A stretch of DNA of 64,000 nucleotides from Parasponia andersonii (taxonomy: Eukaryota > Streptophyta > Magnoliopsida > Rosales > Cannabaceae): positions 712,934 through 776,933 of the forward strand of contig JXTB01000090.1 of the NCBI GenBank assembly GCA_002914805.1, written 5' to 3'. Made by a program: the position numbers and the translations under genes. Shown here one piece after another: positions 48,503-64,000 of this stretch. The notes beneath the pieces were generated by a model that had not been told where the DNA came from, made no database searches, and saw only the letters and a program-made list of their open reading frames with translations. Position 1 is the first letter of the stretch, and each line of letters opens with the position of its first letter.

Positions 48503-48975
48503 ACTCTAGTTTCAAACTTGATGATCAAGATCAGTAACGTTGGTTTCATTTACTGAGAGAGTAATTCAATTGTCAAGAAATTAAATATGAGAAGATTTTC
48601 CTCATTATGTATTCCGGATTTTTTTTTTTTTCTCTACATGTAAGACGATGTAAGGTAAGTAAAGAAACAACCTCAATGACAAAGGATTTTCTTGAGCCTA
48701 TTTTTGACAAGTGAATATAATTAAAATCTCCAACATTTTAAAGACAACTCTAGTTTCAAAGTCCACGACCAATATTAGTAACGTTGGTTTATATTTACTG
48801 AGAAAGTAATCAAGTTGTCAGAAAATAAATATGCGAGAAGATTTCCTGTTTAAGTATCTGAGATTTTTTTTTTCTTTTTCTCAACGTGTAAACCACTGTA
48901 TGGCGAGTAAAAAGATCACTTTAATAACACAGGATTTTCTTGGCTTCTTTTTGACAAGTTAATATAATTAAAGGC
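48503..48975. repeat. Diverged ~243-bp tandem duplication
   Basis: Units beginning AACTCTAGTTTCAAA at about 48503 and 48746 continue in parallel through AGTAACGTTGGTTT, TTTACTGAGA, a T-run, and GGATTTTCTTG, with many differences. An older duplication. Confidence 0.8.
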
Positions 48976-51919
48976 GCTATATTTGCACCAAGCAGTATAA
49001 AAGTTGGGGGAGCTATATTCTCACATCTAATAATTATGAAAGTATCCTTAAAATAAATAAAAATAAATAAAACATAAGTGAAGACAAGAAATCAAAAGCA
49101 TATTAAAAGCATTCTAACTATTCTTTATAAAGCTAATTTTTTTCCCTTGTAAATCATACAAATTAGTAGTCTTAACTTTTAGAATAAAAGCACTTGAATA
49201 GTCGAATAGAAAATTATGAGAGAGAAATAAATAATTAACTTGACAAAATGAAATACAAAGCATTCGAAAAGAAATTAAAAAATAAAACAAAACAAAGTGG
49301 GTATAAAATAAAAAAAATTTCACTTCCTCTTTTCTCTACTTTAAGTTAAGATTAAAAGTTTATCAAAAAATTAAAACTGAGGAAGATGAATTGTACATAA
49401 AAAGAAATTAAAAAAGAATAAGGCACAAGATGGAAGAGAATTGTAAACAGAAACAATCTTGTGAAACTGAAAAAAAAAATGAAAAATGAAGATATAATGT
49501 TCTTTTTTTTGTATTTTTTTTTCTCTTAAATTATCTTTTTTCTTTATTTATTTTATTAATCAATTGGGTGCTTTTATGCGAAGTTGGGAAGAATATATAA
49601 TCCCTCTAAAAGTACTTCTCTTAGTAGCAAAAAGACTAAATTGAGCAAAATCTAAAAATTACAATTTTAAAAACACTCACTTCACCCCCTTCTTGAACAA
49701 GATCTTCAAACCAATGTTTTTCTTTTCTTCAGTTGTATACTAATCTTTCCAACTAGTCACATGTTATTCCTCTCACTCCTCTCTTATTTTTCTATTTTTG
49801 AGCATTCAGAGTTTTCTTTTTTCTTTTTTTTTTTTCTTCTTCTTTAGTTCTTATCTTCACTTTATTTATATAAAGAATATATCTTTTCCTGTTAATCCCC
49901 TCTCACCCCTTTGGATTACATATCAAAATCAAATTCCACTTTAGATAAGCGAATCCTTACTGGAGACTTTGAATTTAATATTCATTTGCCGTTTGTTTGT
50001 CTCTTTTTAATCATTTAATAGAGTGTCTTAATTCCAAATTTTCTTTCATAATCTTTCAAAACAAGGTTAAATTTGTACTAAAAGAAATAATTTGGCAAGA
50101 AAGAGTGTTTTTATAATTGATGGGTTGCAAATATAGTCCCTAATAATTAAAATCTCCAACTCTATAAATGTTGAATAGATCAAATTGTCAAAAGTAACCT
50201 TATCGCAAATAATTATTTAGAGGAGTGCTAGTTTCACTGCCGTGTCTTTTATATAATAATATTATTAAAATGTGAGATATTTTAATAATGAGTAAGAAAA
50301 GTGGAAAGAAGAGTAAAACTAGTACTCCTCTCACTACTAAGCGTACGAGTTTTTGAGGCTTTCTTCTTCTTTTCTATTTATTTTTTTTTTGCAGACTTTC
50401 TTTTACGAATGTTGCAAAATATTTAGAAATGATGCATTCTTTTTTTATTTGTCATGATAATAACACCATTTTTAATACATGTCAAAAAATAATATTATTA
50501 AAAATAATTCTTACATAATACAAGTCTAAAGCCCGAAAAATTGTAAAACATTGGATGGCCTAGTTAATTATGAAAAATCTCCTTATTGATTACTTATAAT
50601 TCGGATTTTGGAGAGGGAAATTGCATGATTACCATGGCATTTTTCTAAATCAGGCGGTAAAAATTGATATCCTTCAATAAAATCCATGATTTTCCTAAAC
50701 TGATCGAGGAATTTTTTAGTAGAATCTATATATGAAGTTATGAGGCTGTAAAATGAGAAAAAAAACACATTTAGTACTCCTCATTTTCATAATATATATC
50801 ATTAAAAAAAATAGAACTAAACGAAATAGCCAAATTAAAACACCAACCAAAAAAATGCACAAAATTGAAAAATATTTTTTTGTCCATTTAGCCGAGTATT
50901 ACGATTTGAATCCGAGAGTTCTTTTACAAAAGCATTTCGGCTTTTAGCAGTTTTTTTACTGCTAAAGTTGAAAAATTAACTTGACAAGCTGCTAGTGAGC
51001 GTAATTTCCTCTTGAATCCGTGTTTAAAAAGAAAAATAAATAAATAATAGGTAGCTACCTTTGTTAGTTTCAAACTATATCGACTTATTCATTATGGCTC
51101 TAGTTTTCAGCAAAGTTTTGCAGGTGGTTTCCATCGGATTGGTTGTCTGGATCACACCAACTTTCCTCTATGCACATGTGCAGGATAAGTTTAGCGTCAG
51201 TTTGTTGTAAACTTAACCATTTATGACCTTGCCAAGACTTCAAATTTGTCTTGAACTCATATCTGTATGTTACCAAGTGCTGATTTTTGTTTTAAAACAA
51301 GGAACCGGATATTTCAAAGATGAACACCACACACTGTTTTTCAAGCTTTAGTTTCTTCCATGGTTTAAGCTTAAAACAGGATTCGGGTTTCACAATCCGG
51401 TCTTCTCCACTTCCTAGCAACATCAGCTCGTTAATGGCCGCCCACTTAAACTACACACAGCAGTCTTCTAATTTCTTTGAAGTTCAAAAACTATATAAGC
51501 TATGAATATCTATTCAATGGTGTTTCGCCGTTTGCAGTTCACAAATGCTCCTCAATCGAACCAAGTCACCGCAACTGTCCTCGACACTTTCTCCGGTTGT
51601 TTTCAGTTTCACTATGCTCAAGGGCTTCAAAGTGAAAAAGTAAACATATGTTTAAGACAATAACTTCTTAGCTCACAAGGAAGGTGAAGGCTTTTTCACC
51701 GGTGAAAGAATGTGGTTGAATCTAAGTTCGAAGAAGTTAAAGCATTTTAAATATCCAACATAAGTTCTCATTTTTAATTTGAAAGCAATATGCAGCCGTT
51801 GTGCATCAATTCCAAGACCAAGAACAGCAATCAGAAACAAAAGCAAATCATCACTCCTAGAAATTTAGATAAGTAAACCATTGGTAACAGGAAGAGATGT
51901 CAGTCACGGTGATTTCGAT

Positions 51920-56499
<4,580 letters not shown>

Positions 56500-57129
56500 C
56501 TTTGCCTGATCGGATTAAAAACCTGAAGAAACTCTGCAGAAGGTTAAAACCCATAAACAGCATTAGTGAAAGAAATATCATTGCAACAGATCTGAAGCAA
56601 ATAAAAAAAAAATGGGTTTGAAGCGTCCATAGGCATCTATCTCATTATAGTTTTTTTTTTCCCCGAAAATAGATAAATCTTTCACTATCCTAACACAAAT
56701 GGAGTAAGTTTTTCACATGGGCATTTTCACAAATAGTTGGTGAACTCAAAAATCAATGAATCCAGTAACATGGTCACCAAGATGCTAATACCACAAAAAA
56801 AAAAAAAAAAGCGAAAAAGATATCAATTCAATGAATTCAGTGATCTACACAAAATTATCCACAATTACGAATGAAACCCTACTTAATTGCTCTAAAGATG
56901 AAAAATTGATAGGAAAGAGATACTGCCCAGATTTTTTTTTTTTTTTCAGGGTCTAAACCCTATGAATATTATATATATATATATATATTGCAGGGGCGAT
57001 CTAAGAAAGTGAAGAGAAGAAAAAATAAAATAAAATAAATAAAAATAAAATAGAAAACAAAAAGATAAAAGGACTGACCTTGTTAGTTAATGGGTTACGA
57101 GAGAGACTGTGTTCTGAGTTGTTTCTCTG

Positions 57130-57500
57130 ATATGTTTTTAAGCAAAACTGAATATGGCGTTTCGTGCTGGAGAAGAAGGGTTTTCACGTTTGTTTATTTG
57201 CATATCCGACCCCTAAACTTGTCATAAATTACAATGTGGTCCCTTTAAAAAATGAATTCACAATCAGGTCAGAAGAAGCCCGACCATTCAAGTTTCAAAA
57301 CTTTCAAAGTTGAGATAAATAATCTAAACCGACCAATAATATCCCGCCACGTCTTATTTTAAAAGGGCAAAAAAGGAGGAAAAAAAAAAGAGGAAAAGCC
57401 AAATTTAACAAAAATAACCCCAATTTTTTTTAAAAAAAAAAAAAAAAAAAGAATAAAAACATTACCACATCGCTTTTTCACTCTCTCTCGTTCTTGTTCT
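57130..57500. promoter_or_regulatory. Shared promoter region of proteasome alpha-5 and PP2A genes
   Basis: The minus-strand proteasome leader begins somewhere above 57079 and the plus-strand PP2A leader probably begins after about 57470, so both genes must use this interval of a few hundred bases. It contains CCAAT (57333-57337), a CCCGCC string and CACGTC (about 57343-57352), all usable on either strand. No strong TATA box is seen, as in many housekeeping promoters. Confidence 0.55.
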
Positions 57501-57550
57501 TTTTTCTCTCTCCACCGAGAGAGTTTTTTCGAAGAAGAAGAAGTCTTATT

Positions 57551-57577
57551 AGGGTTTGTGGAGGAACTCTAGGGTTT
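57551..57577 (+). promoter_or_regulatory. Two telo-box-like AGGGTTT motifs
   Basis: AGGGTTT occurs at 57551-57557 and 57571-57577, exactly 20 bases apart, in the PP2A leader or core promoter. Telo-boxes (AAACCCTA) are known in promoters and leaders of plant housekeeping and growth genes. Confidence 0.5.
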
Positions 57578-57681
57578 GAGGAGAGGGGTGCTTAATTAAT
57601 CGAAAGGGATCTCGATTCTGGATCTGCAATCCGAACGATTTTGATTTTGATTTTGAGGAAGAAGACGAAGGAAGAGTTACT

Positions 57682-60600
57682 ATGGATTCGGTCCCTTCGA
57701 ACTCCCATGGCAACCTCGATGAGGAGATTGCTCAATTGATGCAGTGCAAGCCCTTGTCCGAACAAGAGGTATTCGGATTTTTTTTTATTTTTTTTGGTTT
57801 TTCATTCTCAGGAATTTTTTTTTTTTTTTTTTTTTGGAATTAATTTTGAGAAATTTTGTGTTGAGTTTTGTTTTTATTGGATAGTGGGTATTGGTAATTT
57901 GAGGGGGTTGAATTAGGTCTGATTTTGTTCAGGGTTCGTGCCATTCAGATCGAGAAGTTTCGTGATCTGTCATTTTTATCTGAATTTGGGTCTTTAGGAG
58001 GCTGATCTAGTGGTGTCATTTCACGTTTCTTGGATTCTTGTTTGGGTTTGGTGATTATTTATTAGATCCGTTGAAGTTTTGTTCCTCTCTCTTAGTTTGG
58101 TTGTATTGGGCTGGCGTTTTTCCATTAAGAATGTTGTACCCTGATATGAAAAGGATGCGAAATGTGATTTATAGTCTCTCAGGTGCCAATGTCTGAATCT
58201 GATTTGAACTAGTTTCTTCTGTAACTGGGCTTGGGTTCTTGGGGGGCAGTATGGTCCGATGTTGTCTAAGGTTGGGTACACTCACGCTTTTTTGTATACA
58301 ACAATGCAGATTTCAGCAACTTGCAGTGAAAACCCATAAATTGTTTTTGATAACAAAGGCTTGGTTTACGAATGATTTGCCGTATTGGATTTTTAATCCA
58401 ATTAGGTCTAGCAGCTATTGAGCTGGGCTCCAGATAGTAACATATGAAATCCAGTTGGAGAGTTCTTTCCCTCTTGGATTATTGTACCACATTGAGGCAT
58501 ATCAAACAAATTCAGTCACACCTTACTGTTTCAGGAACCCTTTTGGATCCTTATGCTGCAGCCAAGATTATTGCCTTTTGTGCAGTGTCTGATGCTAGTG
58601 ATGTTTTTCATGCTTATCGGCTGTTTCGTTATCTGCCCTATCGGACCACCTACACTTGGAACACAATGATTAGGGCCTTTGCTGAGAGAAATGAGGCCAT
58701 GAAAGTCATGTCTCTTTACAAAAAAATGCGAGAGAATGGCTTTTTGCCTAATAACTACACTTTTTCTTTCCTCCTTAGATCTTGCACTGAGCTTTCTGAC
58801 CTATCTCTAGGTTTAATGATCCACAGTCAAGCCATTGTTTTGGGTTGGGCATCATACGACTTTGTGCAGAATGGATTAATCCATTTGTATGCTACTTGTT
58901 TCTGTATGGATCTAGCCCGCAAGTTGTTTGATATGAGTGTAAACCGGGATGTTATTACGTGGACATCCTTAATAAATGGGTATGCCAAGTCGGGTCAAGT
59001 TTTGATTGCACGGGAATTGTTTGATCGAATGCCAGAGAAGAATACTGTTTCTTGGAGTGCTATGATTAATGGTTATTGCCAAGTTGGATTTTTCAGGGAG
59101 GCTTTAGAGGTTTTCAGTGATATGCAGGCTTCTGGTTTTGCTCCTAATCATGCTGGGATAGTGGGTGCTCTAACTGCTTGTGCTTTTCTTGGTGCATTAG
59201 ACCAGGGAATGTGGATACATGCGTATGTGAAGAGAAACAAAATGAAATTAGATAGAGTGCTGGGCACTGCTCTTATTGACATGTACACCAAGTGTGGCTG
59301 TATAGAAACTGCTTGTGGTGTATTTGAAGACATGCCAGAGAGGGATGTTTTTGCATTTACTTCTTTAATTTCGGGGCTAGCTAATCATGACCTGAGCACT
59401 AGTGCCATTGAGTTGTTTACGAGGATGCAGAAGGAAGGAGTTCTACCAAATGAAATTACATTTATAGGTGTATTGAGTGCTTGCAGTCGAATGGGGTTTG
59501 TAGATGAAGGGTTGAAAGTCTTTGAAAGCATGCATAGTGTTTACGGGATTGAACCAAGGGTCCAGCACTATGGCTGTTTGGTGGATCTTCTGGGGAGAGT
59601 TGGGATGATAGAAGAGGCAATGAAGGTGGTAAGAAAGATGCCTATGGAACCGGACTCGTATGTGTTGGGTGCATTGCTGAATGCATGTAGAGTTCATGGT
59701 GATGTTGAGTTGGGCCAAGAAATGGTTCAGCGCTTGGCTGAGCAAGGACTAGACCACGGTGGGGTTCATGTTCTTCTTTCAAACATGTATGCCTCTACTG
59801 ACCAATGGGATTATGTCAAAAAAGTAAGAGAGACAATGGAAAGAAAGAAGGTCACAAAAGTGCCAGGTTGTAGTTTAATTGAAGTTGATGGTTCAGTTAA
59901 TGAATTTGTTGCTGGAGACAGGTCCCATGTGCGGATGCAGGAGATCGGATCGTCATTGCTTGCAATTGATAAACATCTGAAGTCTATATGCTTTGATGAT
60001 AAAGATGATAACAAGATTAATGATTGTGTTCTATCCTAGAGTCGTTTTACTTCCATCATTGAGGACAGAGATTTTAGCGTTTTACCTTTTGTAACAATTA
60101 TTTGATTTTTCTCGTTTAATTTAATGCATTTGTAAGAGTTTTTGAATCATTCTGAAGTGTGTTTCTTTTTATGTTGGATATTGGTTCTCTTCACCTGACC
60201 ATTGACTCTCTTGGACATCTGTCCCTTGTGTTTAAATTAACCATTTTTAAATTCAGTGATATGGTACTGACCTTTAGTTTTATTAGAGTAGGCTTTGGGG
60301 AATCTGTAGGGGCAGTACTCATTTTTCTTTTTGTCATCAATCAACCCCTCCATCTCCTGGCTTCCAGCAATTATTATGAAAAAGACAATAAAATGAAAGA
60401 ACTATTTAGTTTTCTTTCTGTTTTGATAAGTTCAGAAGTTAAAAGTTCGTTGACGGAACAAGTATGTGGCCTTTTCTATTGTAGAGACAGTCCTGCGATA
60501 ATGAAGAACAATCTCAGTTTCAATATTCACTTGAGTTTATTTTTAAAATTTTAGGAAAATGACAAATCATTTTCTTCTAAGTTTTAGGAAGATGCCTTAT

Positions 60601-63535
60601 AAAGTTTTCTCGCTAGAAGATTATTTGTGCAAGTTTTCTTGCTTCAGTGGTTGGAATTATTGATAATTCCTCTTTATTGATCACCATAGGTAAGGGTGCT
60701 GTGCGAGAAGGCTAAGGAGATATTAATGGATGAAAGCAATGTTCAGGTGCTTTATCTTATCATTTTCCATGATCATTATTCTTTTTAAATTATTATTCAA
60801 GTTAAATTTAAATTGAAATTCTTTGATCTAGCTTAACCAATATTTGAAGTCTATAATCATGTGCCTTAAACACAAGTTTCGAGTCCGACGTATACAATGA
60901 TTAGAGGCACGATTAGGACTAGACATGCTTGTTATTAAGTACTATTTGTGATCATTTGGAAAGGTGCCTCAGCAATTTCAATTTGTGTCTACGTAGCATT
61001 CAAATATTTAATCCTGTGTTGCTTGTTTTTGGTTGTATGGCATCTTTTTCTTTCCTCTTGTTTATTGCTTATTGATAAGGTAGTATATTCTTGAGGGTTG
61101 TTTTCTCTATAGTTAGTTGCATGCTAGAGGTACCTATTTATTTATTTTTTATTGGTGGAATCTGAAAGTAGTTTGCATACTAGCATATGGGTTTTCAGCT
61201 TATAACACTTTTGATGTGTCAACTTTTGGCCTTTTGGTTTTATGCAGCCTGTTAAGAGCCCTGTTACAATTTGTGGTGATATTCATGGGCAATTCCACGA
61301 TCTTGCAGAGCTTTTTCGCATTGGAGGGAAGGTATTCATCATGTTTGGAGGCCTTTGACTGAATTCATGTTTGCCATTGAAGTACTCTAGGAAAGTGCTG
61401 TAATTTATTTTGTATTTGTCTTTTCTTAGAGATTATATACCTCATTGTCACTTATTTACAGTTGAAAGTGCTAAAGCTTTAGGCATTGCTTAAACTAGTG
61501 AAATGAATAAATGCGAGGGTAATATCGTTATATTTTGAGGCGTTCACTAAATTCATGCTACCATTTAAATGCCTAGAATTGAATTTAACGCACAAGGAAA
61601 GTGCCATAATTATATACTTTATTTACAGTTGAAAGTGTTAGAGCTTTTGACAGTCTTTGAAACAGTAAACTGAGAAATGTAAGGGTGAGGCTTGTTTAAT
61701 CTCTCACTCTTGTTTTATTCATGATGTTTCTTTCAATTACCACTTTGGGTGAATGAAAGAGTATGCAACAGTAATAAAGTAACACCTGATAACCTTGATC
61801 TATGTTTAGAAACATTTTAATGGGCTTCTAATTGAATGAAGCTCATTTATCAATGCAAGAATTGCATTAGTTTCATATTTTCCCTTCTTAACTGATCTCT
61901 CATTGTACTTAGCATGGTCTTGTGATAGTTGTTACAGTGTAGTAGTTCTGGACTCAGTCAACAATGTTCTTTGTCATTCTTTTAGAATGTAGCAGCATTT
62001 GCAGTTCTATTATTTATTGCGTGAAAATGAAGGAATGACACATGAAATGTCTTATTGTACTTTCAAGATACTGATTTGCTGCACCTAAGGTTACCTTGGG
62101 GGGGGGGGGGTTTAAGGGCTCTAGTTCAGAACTATTGTGCACATTGTTTAATCGTTTTGGATGGTGTTTATTGCGGCACACTATTTGAACATTTAATTGG
62201 AATATTTATTCTTGTAGATGGTTGTTTTCTATATCATTATTGAAACTGTGTTTCATTCGAATCATTCCAAGATCTATTTAGGAAAGAATTTATAGGTTTA
62301 TTAATTGTATTATTTTCCTGGACAATAATATCGTAACTCTTAAGCTTTCTTTGATTCTATGCTGCCTTACACCTAATTTTTATTTCTACATGGATGTGTT
62401 GGTAATTTAACAACAGTTCCAAGTAGTATATTGACATTTGGTCACAATTCTGTTGTAGTGTCCAGNTCGTGGATACTATTCCGTTGAAACTGTAACAGTA
62501 AGTATGACTTGCTCTTTTTAACTCATAATTTTGCATATAGTTTTTGTTCATATGTTTAGTATGTTTCGGTTTCTGGCACTTGCATAAAAGAACTTTGGAT
62601 TCATATGCTTCGAATTGCTAAAATGAATGCTTGACAGATTTTTTTTTGTTGGTTTTTTTATTTAATTTTTGTGGTGGAGTTAAATGTGAAGACATTTTTA
62701 ACTAGGGTTAGGTGATGGAGTGAATGATAAGGAACTTTCAGTTCATATTTATTGAAGAGAGTTTTAAAGGGTGATAGAGCATGTTTTAAGTAGAATGCAC
62801 TATGGGAACTATGATTTTCTTTATCCACTGAAATTCCCATGGTTATGGTGCCTTGCTCCGTATTGCATGTTGGAATACTATCTTATTTTCTTGCTTTTTT
62901 ACTTTCATATTTCTTTTAAAGACTGCATGAAACTTATATTTCTTTAAGATTTCTGACTTGTTTTGTTACTTTTGCTTAATTAATCATTGAGTGAAAATCA
63001 TTTTTCAGCTCCTAGTGGCATTGAAAGTGCGGTATTCTCAACGGATTACTATTTTAAGAGGAAATCATGAAAGCCGTCAGGTATAACTTTGATTCAAGGC
63101 TTGTGGGTCTGCTCTTCTTCTCTTCTCTCTCTCTCTCTCTTTTTAATTATTATTATTTTTTTGTAATTCTTTTTAATTTTTCATTATTATTTTTATATGA
63201 AATGTTGGGTCGTGGTTTTTTTTATTTTTCTTCTTTTTTTTTTTTAAAGCTAATATGAGCTACAATTTCGAGTTTGTTATCTTTTTTTGAAGGGACTTTA
63301 TTTTCTTTGTTACCTAATGTTTTCCCTCCCAATGTTAATTTCACTGTAATGCTTTTTCCTATTGTTTTCTCTTTCTAGCGGGGTGTCAGGATTTGAAAAT
63401 CCGGGGCTATTTGTTACATTTCAGTTTATTTATCTGCATTGAAATTTTTGATGCTCAATGTCTCTTTTTTTTTTCCCCCCTCTCAATATTGCAGATTACT
63501 CAAGTTTATGGGTTTTATGATGAGTGCCTGCGGAA
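57682..63535 (+). CDS. PP2A: Protein phosphatase 2A catalytic subunit, subfamily II (PP2A-3/4 type), partial
   Basis: Six exons are visible: 57682-57768, 60690-60746, 61248-61331, 62459-62497, 63009-63080 and 63495-63535 (donor GTGAGT); the rest lies beyond the window. Exons 1-3 give [30 protein letters not shown] and [19 protein letters not shown]; exon 5 gives [12 protein letters not shown]; exon 6 gives [22 protein letters not shown] and GNHE are two of the three metal-binding motifs of PPP phosphatases. The wording ([21 protein letters not shown]) marks the PP2A-3/PP2A-4 group. It removes phosphate from Ser/Thr as the C subunit with A and B subunits. Oddity: exon 4 reads CP, one unresolved codon, then [10 protein letters not shown]; eleven codons that include most of the third motif GDYVDRG are absent, and an N sits exactly there (62466). 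The first intron is 2.9 kb and contains a PPR gene. Confidence 0.93.
58444..60039 (+). CDS. PPR protein, PLS class with E domain, inside a PP2A intron
   Basis: An uninterrupted 531-residue frame without introns. It begins with [14 protein letters not shown] and the HIKQIQSHL segment typical of plant PLS-class pentatricopeptide proteins. Repeats run from about residue 35 to 430, seen in [56 protein letters not shown] and [16 protein letters not shown]. They are followed by E and E+ like segments ([43 protein letters not shown]). There is no DYW deaminase domain. Such proteins bind organellar RNA and act in editing or processing; which organelle and target cannot be told. It lies entirely within PP2A intron 1 on the same strand, so it must have its own promoter or use alternative splicing of the host transcript. 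Confidence 0.93.
   Translation: MKSSWRVLSLLDYCTTLRHIKQIQSHLTVSGTLLDPYAAAKIIAFCAVSDASDVFHAYRLFRYLPYRTTYTWNTMIRAFAERNEAMKVMSLYKKMRENGFLPNNYTFSFLLRSCTELSDLSLGLMIHSQAIVLGWASYDFVQNGLIHLYATCFCMDLARKLFDMSVNRDVITWTSLINGYAKSGQVLIARELFDRMPEKNTVSWSAMINGYCQVGFFREALEVFSDMQASGFAPNHAGIVGALTACAFLGALDQGMWIHAYVKRNKMKLDRVLGTALIDMYTKCGCIETACGVFEDMPERDVFAFTSLISGLANHDLSTSAIELFTRMQKEGVLPNEITFIGVLSACSRMGFVDEGLKVFESMHSVYGIEPRVQHYGCLVDLLGRVGMIEEAMKVVRKMPMEPDSYVLGALLNACRVHGDVELGQEMVQRLAEQGLDHGGVHVLLSNMYASTDQWDYVKKVRETMERKKVTKVPGCSLIEVDGSVNEFVAGDRSHVRMQEIGSSLLAIDKHLKSICFDDKDDNKINDCVLS
60040..60689 (+). other. PPR 3' flank within PP2A intron 1
   Basis: AT-rich DNA with the likely 3' untranslated region and poly-A site of the PPR gene, then the acceptor (CACCATAG) of PP2A exon 2. 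A 131-codon frame at 60159-60554 starts without support and is not a known protein. Confidence 0.45.
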
Positions 63536-64000
63536 GTGAGTTTCTTGCTACCTTTTCAGGAGTTATGTTTAGCAAAATGAGGATATTGAAGTAGCCTGTT
63601 GCACTTATCTTAGAACATTGCTTGAAGATTACTGTATTCTTTGCTGTAATTTTAGCATGAAATTATTTGTAAAGGTATCCTTTTTCTTGATGTTTTGAGA
63701 ATGAAATTTAAATAAGTTTTGACATACAGTCACGGGGTCAGTCATTCAAAGAGAAAGGTGACTAATTTGTGATGGAGATGCCTGGTTTCTAAGGGTTGTA
63801 AACCATTTCTGATGACAATTCAGGATATGACATCCAATAGGCATTCTGGAAAAGGAAATTCTGTAGAGCATATTGACACTTGTGCCCTAGACTACTTGGC
63901 CTATTGCTGCAGAATGTTGCTACCTTATGTTCTTCCACCATCTGTCACCCCCCTAATTTTTTTGCATGTAATGTAGATTTGATTATTGCATCAGATGTCT
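63536..64000 (+). other. Start of PP2A intron 6, window edge
   Basis: The next PP2A exon (expected to begin with the end of a Lys codon, then Tyr-Gly-Asn-Ala) was not found up to 64000, so the intron continues past the window. Confidence 0.6.

Larger units (their letters stand above)
46437..51900. other. Long AT-rich intergenic stretch
   Basis: No gene supported. It holds a 40-base minisatellite (47559-47650), a tandem duplication of about 243 bases (48503-48975), and many A/T runs. Positions 51070-51640 are less AT-rich and contain short frames that might be a gene remnant, but no family was recognised. The right end holds the 3' flank of the proteasome gene. Confidence 0.45.

Noticed and set aside
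51070-51660. Possible small gene between the F-box and proteasome genes
   Set aside because: Short frames only, no family recognised and no consistent exon chain.
60159-60554. 131-codon frame after the PPR gene
   Set aside because: Hydrophobic AT-driven frame in the PPR 3' flank; no family match and no coding texture.

Overview
The window is nuclear DNA of a flowering plant, most likely a eudicot. The genes have GT-AG introns and encode plant-typical families: DUF538, GPI-anchored lipid-transfer protein, DUF761, F-box/kelch and PPR. The DNA between them is AT-rich and full of plant LTR-element fossils, LINEs and short DNA transposons. I could not fix the species from the sequence.

Layout. 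At 1-3.2 kb is AT-rich, probably repeat-derived DNA, followed by a three-exon GPI-anchored lipid-transfer protein gene (3211-4344). At 5.6-8.4 kb lie a non-autonomous Mutator-like element with a 9-bp site duplication and, next to it, a 5'-truncated LINE with a 15-bp site duplication. A structurally whole but coding-dead Ty1/copia fossil (10715-16016) comes next, then a two-exon DUF538 gene (16880-18820). From 19.5 to 26.3 kb are two more copia fossils, one of them with a foreign solo LTR inside its own LTR. At 30.4-33.4 kb a DUF538 gene and its broken duplicate sit in tandem. The downstream flank of the duplicate has been split by about 4 kb of insertions: a LINE carrying a solo LTR, another LTR and a MITE-like block.

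The right part is gene-richer. It holds a 74-residue DUF761 gene (42336-42560), an F-box/kelch gene of the SAGL1/At1g55270 type (43298-46184, minus), and the 20S proteasome alpha-5 gene, whose nine coding exons give exactly 237 residues (51920-56499, minus). Head to head with the last is a PP2A catalytic-subunit gene (57682 to beyond 63535, plus), which runs off the window. An intronless PPR gene of 531 residues (58444-60039) lies inside the first intron of the PP2A gene, on the same strand.

The points most worth a second look are the PPR gene nested in the PP2A intron; the loss of eleven codons, including most of the GDxVDRG metal-binding motif, in PP2A exon 4 exactly at an ambiguous base, which is probably an assembly fault; an unrecognised 84-codon frame at the only other ambiguous base, inside a proteasome-gene intron; and the dated sequence of insertions that dismembered the DUF538 duplicate. 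I found no operon-like or defence-like system. This is ordinary plant genome with good transposon stratigraphy.
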